Assembly (NCBI GenBank): GCA_015056945.1
Contig: SVFH01000025.1
Span: forward strand, 1-33,927
Origin: Lachnospiraceae bacterium
GTDB taxonomy: Bacteria > Bacillota > Clostridia > Lachnospirales > Lachnospiraceae
Reading direction: 5' to 3'
Length of the DNA: 33,927 nucleotides
In this document: in pieces, positions 15,316 through 24,100 of the stretch
Layout of the letters: every line of letters starts with the position of its first letter
Numbering within the stretch: the first letter of the stretch is position 1
Notes under the pieces: generated by a model
What the model saw: only the letters and a program-made list of their open reading frames with translations
Database searches by the model: none
Told to the model about the DNA's origin: nothing
Translations under genes and position numbers: made by a program

Positions 15316-15597
15316 TTATGACGCGGGACGCTCCTGCTGCTTCGCGGATCTCAGAATCCTTTGTATGCTTTTGACGGACAGGGCATACTCATCCGCGAGC
15401 CTTTTTACCGGAATGCCGTTTCTGTGTTTTAAACAGATTTCACGATCCCTCCCTGCATAATACTGCCTGGTTTCGGTCCGGCTTCCCCAGACCATTTTTT
15501 CCTTACACGGAATATAGATATTCCTTCCGCTTACATATTGCTGAATCGCTTCTATTAACTCCTGCGGCAGAACTTCTTCCGCACTGATATAGCTCAT
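15316..15597 (-). CDS. CD3324 family HTH-like protein
   Basis: A 93-residue protein starting MSYISAEEVLPQELIEAIQQ and ending with a helix-turn-helix-like stretch IPVKRLADEYALSVKSIQRI. This layout matches the small CD3324 family of Clostridia, whose function is not established; DNA binding is plausible. The ATG at 15595-15597 has AAAGGAGG 7 bases upstream. An earlier ATG 11 codons before lies in the leader hairpin region and is rejected. Expression may depend on the leader peptide and hairpins directly upstream. Confidence 0.8.
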   Translation of the reverse strand: MSYISAEEVLPQELIEAIQQYVSGRNIYIPCKEKMVWGSRTETRQYYAGRDREICLKHRNGIPVKRLADEYALSVKSIQRILRSAKQQERPAS

Positions 15598-15629
15598 TTT
15601 AATCCTCCTTTTTCTTTTATGGGGATTCA

Positions 15630-15674
15630 TCTGAGCTTAACGATTCCTGTTATTTTAAGCTCAGACTACTGAGC
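15630..15674 (-). promoter_or_regulatory. Alternative hairpins between leader ORF and CD3324
   Basis: Minus strand order: segment 1 GCTCAG (15669-15674), segment 2 TCTGAGCTTAA (15655-15665), segment 3 TTAAGCTCAGA (15630-15640). Segment 2 pairs perfectly with either segment 1 (6 bp, loop TAGT) or segment 3 (11 bp), but not both. The leader stop codon TAG lies in the loop of the 1:2 stem, so a ribosome there would favour 2:3. This is the layout of an attenuator, but neither stem directly covers the CD3324 ribosome site and no U-run follows. Confidence 0.6.
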
Positions 15675-15695
15675 GATAACGTATCTTTTCAGCAT
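15666..15695 (-). CDS. Nine-residue leader peptide MLKRYVIAQ
   Basis: A 10-codon frame with an excellent ribosome site (AAAAAGGAGG, spacing 8). It encodes MLKRYVIAQ and ends within the alternative hairpin region. Its size and position, about 70 bases before the CD3324 start, fit a regulatory leader like those before inducible resistance genes. No run of a single amino acid codon is present, so amino-acid attenuation is not suggested; ribosome stalling would be the alternative. Confidence 0.55.
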   Translation of the reverse strand: MLKRYVIAQ

Positions 15696-15727
15696 ATAAC
15701 GCGCCTCCTTTTTCTCATTCTGTATTA

Positions 15728-15778
15728 ATATTAATGTTGTAAAAATGCAATTGCAACCTCATTCTTGTTTAGAAACAA
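15728..15778 (-). promoter_or_regulatory. Probable promoter and palindromic operator of the CD3324 transcript
   Basis: Minus strand: TTGCAA (15751-15756), 17-base spacer, TAATAT (15728-15733). A 14-bp near-perfect palindrome TTGTTTAGAAACAA (15765-15778) lies just upstream, and TGCAATTGCA overlaps the -35 box. The -10 match is modest, so the call is moderate. Confidence 0.5.
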
Positions 15779-15817
15779 ACATGAGCCGGTCTCACTGATA
15801 AAACTTTTCTCACAATC

Positions 15818-16525
15818 TTATTTTCTTATCAAATGCAGATGTTGAAAAAACGCTATGTTCTTATAAACAGCATCACTCTCCACGGCACATTCAAGCGTGA
15901 ATAGCTTCTCTTCCCAATCAGGCTCTTCTTTAAAAGAGTTGGGGTGTATTCCGTAGAAGGTGCGAATGCCGTATACCTTATCTGTAACAAATCTTTCCTC
16001 AATACAGTCCTGCAAATCCTCTATCTCGTATTCGTTAATTGTCCCGAAATTCATTGAGACAGCATTCTCACCATTTAAAAGAGACAACGCTTCATCAATG
16101 TTATTTTCAAATACAGCCTTATGCATTACCTTGCCGTTTTTATTATGTTTTACAATGGATAAAATACCGCCTTTTTTTAACAGCCGGTGAAACTCGGCAA
16201 TAAGTTCGGCACGGTTCTCGACATACTCCAAAACATTATGACAAAGAATCACATCGAAACTACCGTCTTCCATTCCTTTCAGTGCTTCAATGCTTCCTTC
16301 TATCTGCTCGTAATGATGCTCGCATATTCTATGCGTGAGCAGCTCATTATTCGGTTCCACTGCAGTCACTTCATTGCTTTTAGCCAGGTGGTTTGCGGTA
16401 GCACCGAAGCCGCTTCCGAAATCTAAAATTTTCCTGTTTTTGAATTCAAGATTATGCCAAACCAGTCTGTAGAACAACCGGCCCCACGGCGTTTTAATAT
16501 AATCCAGATATCCGTTAATATTCAT
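15818..16525 (-). CDS. Class I SAM-dependent methyltransferase, SmtA/CmoM-like
   Basis: A 235-residue protein with motif I ILDFGSGFGATA (33-44), an acidic residue after strand 2 (AVEPN), and FDVILCHNVLEYV as motif II. The later HNKNGKVMHKAVFENNIDEA resembles the region of CmoM/SmtA enzymes, which methylate a wobble-uridine modification in tRNA. That specificity is inferred from a short similarity only. The start is supported by AAGGAG 8 bases upstream. It stands alone between the CD3324 promoter and a GNAT gene. Confidence 0.8.
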   Translation of the reverse strand: MNINGYLDYIKTPWGRLFYRLVWHNLEFKNRKILDFGSGFGATANHLAKSNEVTAVEPNNELLTHRICEHHYEQIEGSIEALKGMEDGSFDVILCHNVLEYVENRAELIAEFHRLLKKGGILSIVKHNKNGKVMHKAVFENNIDEALSLLNGENAVSMNFGTINEYEIEDLQDCIEERFVTDKVYGIRTFYGIHPNSFKEEPDWEEKLFTLECAVESDAVYKNIAFFQHLHLIRK

Positions 16526-16619
16526 GGTGTTTTCTCCTTCATGATGCCATTCCGCAAAAAGATAATATTCTTTATGTTAATAACAACATCCGTAAAAATA
16601 TTATGCAAGAATTTTATTC

Positions 16620-17063
16620 TCAATCGTTCTGTTGACACTCCATCAACCAATGCGTCTCGGTCTCACCATACTTTTGAAATCCCATTCTTTGATAGAGATT
16701 CCTTGCGGGATTCTCACGGAAGGTTTGCAAATACACTCTTTTATCCTTATTCTCTTCCAGAACCTTTGTAAGAATGCGGGTTCCGATTCCCTTCCCCTGA
16801 TATTCCGGCATGATTGCGAATGTACTGACACAGGCATCCCCGTTCTCATCATAAAAGAACGTGAACAGACCAATATCTTTTCCCTCGCACTGAATGATAT
16901 TCATATCCGGCAAATGCTTCGCCATCTCATTGGTCAGAAATTGTCTCTGTATGCCTTCGTTCCAGCCGTATATTTTTTCAACATACCATCTGAAACACTT
17001 CTCTTTTAGCTCATATATGAAATCGAAGTCTGCTTCTTCGCTTTTTCTGAAATTGTATTCCAT
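16620..17063 (-). CDS. GNAT family N-acetyltransferase
   Basis: A 147-residue single-domain GNAT. The acetyl-CoA motif is PEYQGKGIGTRIL (about 86-98), preceded by the VSTFAIM strand, and ENPARNLYQRMGFQKYGE is the late GNAT segment. It is full length for the family. Acceptor unknown. GAGGAG lies just before the start. It starts 9 bases after the Nudix gene stop and is probably co-transcribed with it. Confidence 0.88.
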   Translation of the reverse strand: MEYNFRKSEEADFDFIYELKEKCFRWYVEKIYGWNEGIQRQFLTNEMAKHLPDMNIIQCEGKDIGLFTFFYDENGDACVSTFAIMPEYQGKGIGTRILTKVLEENKDKRVYLQTFRENPARNLYQRMGFQKYGETETHWLMECQQND

Positions 17064-17072
17064 ATTTACTCC

Positions 17073-17543
17073 TCAAATCACATTGCAAGCCTTTATTTTC
17101 TCAATATCCCGCCAGAATTCCTCATGCTGTTTGCAGAACAACTCCGGCATGTCATCCGGTGCGAAATACTTCAGTTCCAGCGTTTCCCCTCCATCACAGT
17201 AAAGTTCGCCACCCACAACCTTAAGTTCATATCCAATCATGATGCTGTGTGCTTCATCGCCACTTGCATACTTCATATCGCAGTCTGTGTAAACACCGAT
17301 TATTTTACCAACTTCCACATCCAGACCGGTCTCTTCTTTCGCCTCTCGAATCGCAGCCATTTCCGGTGTCTCGCCAAGTTCTATTGCACCACCCGGGAAG
17401 CCCCATTTGTTTGTATCTCCCCGCCTTTGAAGCAACACTTCTCCCTTATCGTTGAAAATGCAGCCTCCTGCGAAAACGAGAATGATTTTCTCATGTCCGA
17501 CTTTACTTCGAATCCATTGAATATAATTTTTCTTATCGCTCAT
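17073..17543 (-). CDS. Nudix hydrolase
   Basis: A 156-residue hydrolase. The Nudix box runs from about 52 to 74 as G-AIELG-E-TPEMAAI-REAKEETGL, matching GX5EX7REUXEEXGU. It would cleave a nucleoside diphosphate linked to another group and bind Mg2+ through the REAKEE glutamates. The IRSKVGHEKIILVFAGGCIF start resembles NUDIX proteins annotated as MutT-like. Substrate unknown. GGAG is 9 bases upstream. It is flanked by GNAT genes on both sides with short gaps, suggesting one operon (18053 to 16620). Confidence 0.9.
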   Translation of the reverse strand: MSDKKNYIQWIRSKVGHEKIILVFAGGCIFNDKGEVLLQRRGDTNKWGFPGGAIELGETPEMAAIREAKEETGLDVEVGKIIGVYTDCDMKYASGDEAHSIMIGYELKVVGGELYCDGGETLELKYFAPDDMPELFCKQHEEFWRDIEKIKACNVI

Positions 17544-17573
17544 CGTTACTTTCTCCCTGTCGCTAAATCCCTC

Positions 17574-18053
17574 TTATAATTCCTTTTCCATAAAACCGCA
17601 TGTAAACGGGAATCGTTCGGATTTATGCGCCCACAGATGAATAAAACCAAATGATTCATACCATTTTCTCAAAACCTGATTCTCTTCCACAATGCCGATA
17701 CGAATTTTATTACAATTTAATTCCCTTACGCGCTCAAACGCATGCTGCAGAAGCTCCTCACCGATTCCACGATGTCTGTACGCAGGGCTTACACAGAGAT
17801 TATTCAGTTCACACGCATTCTCATCCTGTAGCTCCAGGAAATAAAAGCCGACAATTCTATCCTCTTCGCAGTAAATATACATCGGTCTGCGTTCTACCAG
17901 CAACCGCTCTTTCATCTTCTCTTCCGTTGTCGCAAATGCCGTAAATCCGGGCGCATTTTGGACGGTAAAACCAAACTCTTCGGCAACCGTACCGAAACTT
18001 TCCCTAATTAATTTTACACACTCCGCAATGTCTTTCTCTTCCAGTTCTCGAAT
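17574..18053 (-). CDS. GNAT family N-acetyltransferase
   Basis: A 159-residue GNAT starting MIRELEEKDIAECVKLIRES. The acetyl-CoA loop is SPAYRHRGIGEELL (about 101-114), preceded by NNLCV, and WYESFGFIHLW is the typical end. The ATG at 18051-18053 with GGGGG upstream is preferred. A start 11 codons earlier would lie inside the terminator of the upstream giant gene. First gene of the GNAT-Nudix-GNAT cluster. Confidence 0.88.
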   Translation of the reverse strand: MRELEEKDIAECVKLIRESFGTVAEEFGFTVQNAPGFTAFATTEEKMKERLLVERRPMYIYCEEDRIVGFYFLELQDENACELNNLCVSPAYRHRGIGEELLQHAFERVRELNCNKIRIGIVEENQVLRKWYESFGFIHLWAHKSERFPFTCGFMEKEL

Positions 18054-18071
18054 CATTTGTCCCCCTGTCTC

Positions 18072-18121
18072 TAAAAGAGCCGACACCGGAAAAGAATATT
18101 ATATCTTTCCGGTGTTGCTCT
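18072..18121 (-). terminator. Terminator of the giant secreted protein gene
   Basis: Minus strand AGAGCAACACCGGAAA pairs with TTTCCGGTGTCGGCTCT over about 16 positions with one small bulge and an AT-rich loop, followed by TTTT. It lies 18 bases after the gene stop. Confidence 0.85.
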
Positions 18122-18138
18122 TCAGCTTTACTTATTCC

Positions 18139-21100
18139 TTATTTAACCGTAACTTTTAGCTTCAGTGTGGCATTCGGTTTATTACGTCCGCTGTCATTTC
18201 CTTCCAGGAAAACATTCACTTTCACCGTACCACTCTTTACTCCTGAATTAATTTGAACACCCGATGTGAAAGCATCGGTATCCTTCCACTGAATTGCATA
18301 TGTATTGCCGTCAACACTCGGTACTTCTACGATTTCCAAGGCATCGGCTAACCCACCCGGCTGCAACTGTAATTTCTCAATATCCGTCACATTCAATTTA
18401 TCCTTATCGTTGCTTTGCAGTATAAAACATTGTCTTGCGTAAGAATCCTGTTTCGGCAGCTGTGCCTGTTTGATATTCATGCCAAACTTCGTTTTACCCT
18501 GAACCACTTTGAATGTCATGGGGGCAAATTCAATGATAGAAGATTGTGTGTCTGCACTATCCCTTGTGATTTCTGCCGGGATTTCAAGCCATACTTTACA
18601 AGTGTATTTGTAGGTCGGATTTATCTGATTGTTATCCCAGCCTATGTCATCGGTATTTACACCCAGTGCCAATGCGTATGGATTATCCTCCAATGACACA
18701 TTCTTAAACCAGCCGGTTGCATTGTTATCAGTATCTCCATACGCTACAAGTCCATTCGGAGCAATTGCACCCTCTGTTACGGGAGTTTTACCATTCATAG
18801 CGTATACTTGCCATTTCAGCACAGGTCTTTGTTCTCCGTTGTAATTATCTTTACTCCAACCGGTGAAACTCAAATCAAATTCAGCAAAGGATGTGGCCGC
18901 TCTGGTCAGGTCTATATTTCCTTTCACTTTTCCTTTTACAGTAATATTACCTACTGAATTAACGGTAAATGTTACCTTTTTCGTCATCAGACGGTTACCA
19001 TTTGAGTCAATTTCATTCAGATTTGCCCAATACGTAACTTTGTATTTTTCGCCGGCTACAGCTTTATCCGTCAGACTCACCTTAATTCTGTCGGCATACT
19101 TATATATATTTACGGCATTTGACGCATCAGCTCCTTTGCTGTCCTTAACCTCATGCTGATAGCTGTTTACATCTAAAATATCATTTCCCGATACCGGAAC
19201 AATTGCCGTATTATAATCAACCATTTTACCTGCTGATGTATCAAAATAGCTGTCTTTCATTCCGGCATACAGCGTAACGGAAGAGACCCCAAGTTTTATG
19301 GAAGGAACCTTCTCCGTTACAATCACTTTAATTGTGCCGATAACGGATTCCCCATTCGGCAGGTTCTCCTTTACCTGTAACGTATAGTTACCCGTAGCAC
19401 AATTCGTGCCTTTTTGAATGTCGATATACTTCTTACCGCCGCTTGTTCCTATATAAACTCTTAACGCATCTTTGGTTGCGCCGTCTCCCATTACACTTCC
19501 ATCAGGATTTATTACCGTAACATCAGATCCCTTAAATTTCAAATCATAATTTTTATCACTTGATGTAATCCATACGGTCTGTTTTCCTTCATGCAGAACC
19601 AAAGCTTTGTTAATAGTCACTTTGGCTTTAGAAAGCTTCATCTTCGGTACGACAGACTTCGTCACAACGGTAATGATTACCGGTTTCTCTATTCCGCTTG
19701 CGCTAACAGTAACTTTATAGGTTTGATTATTCACCGTATTTTTGTTCGGATAAATCATTACCTTTCCATCATATTCGGCCAGACCCAGTTGTGTACCTAA
19801 ATCCGTTTGGCCGGTGGAATCTGTAACTTTATATTCCAGATTGTTATAATTTAAATCATAGCCATCCGTATTCGTACTGAAAGTAACCACTTTTTCATCT
19901 CTGGTACGATAATCAGAACCATACGCCTGATTTAGCGTTACTTTCGTTGTACTTGCTTTTAGAACAGGCTTAGACACTACTTTTACATTAACCGGAAGCT
20001 TCATTTCCTGCCTACTGTCATCGCCTACGGTAAGAATCAAAAGTGCTTTTCCTGCTACCGGTGTTTTGACTGCATCTAAGCAGAACGTACCCTCCTCGGC
20101 ATCGAAACTGCTTACGGAAAGACTACCCGTTGCCGCATACTTCTTCCGCTCTTTGTCACTCATAAGTGCAAAGTCTGCTTCCTCTGCCATACGGATTGCG
20201 GTAATATTCAAATCCTTATAGGTTATTTTTTTATCTCCTGACAATATAGAGATTTGACATTCATCAATAAAATTACTGTCAGAATTCAGCGTAACCGTTT
20301 TCTTGGAAAGTTTTATTTTGGGTACGGAATAAGCAGCTGATACCGATACACTAATCTGTGCCGGTGCACGCCAGCCCTCGGGCCATACTTTTAAATACAC
20401 TTTTCCACTTGCCTTATTATTCATTTCTGCCAGCAATTCGCTGTTAATTGCAGCGTTCATGCCGTCAGCACTAAGTGTCAGCCAGTCAGGACAAGCTTTG
20501 GTTTTTGCCGTTGTTCTGACCAAATCCACCTTCGCCTCACTTATACTTGCACCTTTCATCGTATAAACCATATCAAGCGTCTGGTTCTGATAAAATGTAT
20601 TAAATTTGACCGCCTTTGCCTTTATCGCGGGAGCAGTTGCTGTCGCCGAAATGGTTAAGGTCTCCGGACTGATACAATGATAAACTGTTGAACCGTAACC
20701 ATCCTCTTTATAGTTTACCTGAATTGCAGCTTTATAGGTTCCTTTCACGCTTTTGGCCCAGTCCGACCAATTCATGGTATCACTGTCTGCCGGTACCCTG
20801 GGCACGACTTGAAGAGTTCTGTCATTCTTAATTGTAATCACAAATTTCTCATTCATTGCTGCTGCCTTTTCAGGGGCCTGCGGCGTTACAAATGTTGCAC
20901 TTATAATTCTGTATCGGCTGTCCATCTGATATACGGGAACCGTAATGACAGAATCATCATAAACATTAAGTTTACCTGAGGTAACACCAAGACTAATCTT
21001 CTGTGCCTCTTCCTTTTCTGCCACATCTACACGCACTGTCGCATAAGCGCATTGAGAACCCTTCCCTTGATTATCGGCTGCAAATGTCAACCACGCAGTT

Positions 21101-24100
21101 CCTTCTTTCGCTCCGGCGGTAATAATCCCCTTCATTGCATCGTTCTTATCCGCAATATAGCCGCTCTCCAAATTTACTACAGCATCATCTGTAGAATGCA
21201 GTAAATAAACATCGCAGTTATCCAATCCTTGCAGTTTAAAACTGATATCTGCTGTTTCACCCGGTGCAATCACGATATGGTCATTACCGGGAATCAGGTA
21301 AATATCCTCTGCAACATCAGTATCTTCTTTTGCAGAAGCATTCTCCACCAGGAGAAATCTGTTATTAGACAAAGTATTTTTATTATCAAATTTGATGGTA
21401 GGAGCTTTGCCTTCGACAAGATAGTTATTCTTATCATACATTGCAAGAGCAATCCGGGTCTCTGCACCAAGAGTACCGCCATATTCAAATAAAAATGTCT
21501 TCTCTTCTTCGTCGCGGAAAGAACCACTTTCTATTACAACCGGTTTCCCGAACGTATCTAACTTGGCTCCGCTTTCATCGATTATCTCTGCACTTAGTTC
21601 GATATCAAAAAAAGCAGGTGCAAGACCGGTATTTTTAATAGTGACAAGAAGTTTATTTCCGTTTCTTTTGGCCGATGTAACCGTATAATTATAACCGAGC
21701 CGGTTATTCATCTCTTCGATAAGAGCTTTTTGCTCTTTATAAAATTCATAACTATGCTTACTATCCTGATCAAATGCATAGATGGATAGATGAGAAATCT
21801 CAATTGTTTCACGGAACCGTTCCGGCGTCCATCTTAAATAATGCTTATCATAATCAGTTACAATGCCTTGTGCATAAATATCCGGCTCCAGCATCATTTT
21901 ATACGGCAGGAAATTTTCACCGATTACGGGCAAATTGGCATAATAATTAGGTCTTAAATTCCATTCATAGTTATGTGTAGCAATCAGTCCGTTTACACGC
22001 TTGGGCACTCCGAGCGAAAGTGCATAGTCATACACATCCCCATATGCGCCTGAAGTCAGACAAAGCATGGTTTTATCAAAAGCCTCACTGTAATATTTAA
22101 TCATCTCCTTCTGGATTTCTTCAGAAGGCATCGGATTTCCGTTAAACGTGGAAGTATGCCATTCTCCCCAGTTACCAAAAACACTGATATCAATAAATTC
22201 CACTCTCGGGTCTCCGTCATAATGCGCTGCAAGGGCATCTGCAAAATCTCTGCATGCCTGCAAATAAATCGGATCATCCCATTTCGGAATATCCAATTCA
22301 ACGGAAGGATCACTTACAAGAGTTGCCCGATCCATCTTTGCACCTTTTTCAAAAACCCAGTCCGGCACAAAAATGTGGTCCTTTCCGTAATTATCGTGTG
22401 AGCCGGAAAGATGAGAATAGGGTAAAATTCGGATTCCGTATGTATATCCGTATTTTTCACAGGCTTCCAGCATGCTGTCTATTGATTCCCAGTTATATAC
22501 GCCTTCTTCCGGATTTAATTCATCCCATTTCGGTTCTCCGCTACAAATTGTTGACATTTCCCATGCTGTATTATTCATGGAGCCACCAATTCCGTAAGCA
22601 TTGGTAGATTCAAAATTCCAAGGACTATATACCGTCATGACATAGCCTTTATGCGGATTTACAACCGGACCACCCGCAACTTCTGTTTCATAGCATACCG
22701 TGTACGGATTATCGAAATCTTCATACGAATCTTGTACCGGCTCCTCCGGTTTGCTAACCGGGAAAAGCTGTTCACTTACCATCCCTGCAAGCTTGTCTGC
22801 ACCAAGCGCATTTAAAAGATAGCTGTTTTCAACACAATAATATTTATCTGCAACTCTGACTGTCTGCTCCATACAGAACTCCAGCCAGGGGCGGAACAAG
22901 TCAATAACAGCAACCTTCTCCGCCACCGCGATTTCATCAATTGCGGCACTAAACCATTTCTCTGTAAGAACGGGATATCTTGACGCGTCATGTAATTCCC
23001 CGCTCTGCTTTACAAGATAAACCGTCATTCCCTTTGCTTTGGCCCGACGAATTATTTCCGTCATATTCTGCTTATACTCGGTTGGATCCAGAGAGTCCGG
23101 ATGCTCCTTGTTCTGTTTCGCATAGTCATTTAGTCCTACCGCAAGAATCAGAATGTCGCCTTTTTTACCGTAAAACTCCGCCGTGGGTAGGAAAGAATCC
23201 TTCACTGCTTTGGCCGTAATGCCACCTGCCGATATGTGTCGTATATCATATGTATTCATATCAACATACGCAGATAAATATTCTCCCCAACCGCGTCTTG
23301 AACCATCATCCTCCGGTATGTTGTATCGTTTGGAAACCGTTTCATCACCGGCAAGCCATATGGTCGGTTTCCCAACCGTACCTTCCCCTGCCTTCTCAAT
23401 TTCAATGGCACTTATGGAAAATTTCTCCCCCACACCGGAACCTGCATATATATTTAATTGTCCGTCAGTTACAGGTATTGTAAAAGAATCAACCGCATTG
23501 TTTCCGGTCAGGAAGAAAAGCTGAGACAGCCCTTCTGCCCTGATGGTGGTTGACTGATCATCACCTGTTGTAACCGTTATTTTGTAAACACCTTTCGGCA
23601 AATCGACATTGAATACATGACCTGAAACATTGGATTTAAAGCGTACTGCATCCGCCAATGCCCCGCTTCCGCCTGCCAAAACATCCTCTACCGCATTGGT
23701 ATTGGTAAATCCGTATCCGACTGATGCATCATATCCGGCTTGCGCAGATACACCTATATATCCTTCTGCCACGCCTTCTCCGCCCAAGTCAAATCGCAGA
23801 GTTTCAAAGGGAACCACCACTTCTTCCTCATCAGATTCTTCTTCCTCATCAGATTCTTCGTCATCTTCCCAAATAACATGGTCCGTCAACAGTAACCTGT
23901 TATTGGATAAGGTATTTGCATTATCAAATCTGACGGTAGGATTATCCCCTGTAGCAAGGTAATTATCACTATCATACATAGCAAGACAAATCCGGGCATT
24001 TTCATCAAGCACACCGTCATATTCAAAAAGGAATGTTTGTGAAGTACCATCTCTGAAAGAGCCTTTTGCGATTCTTACAGGTTGCCCGAAGTCTGCTACT

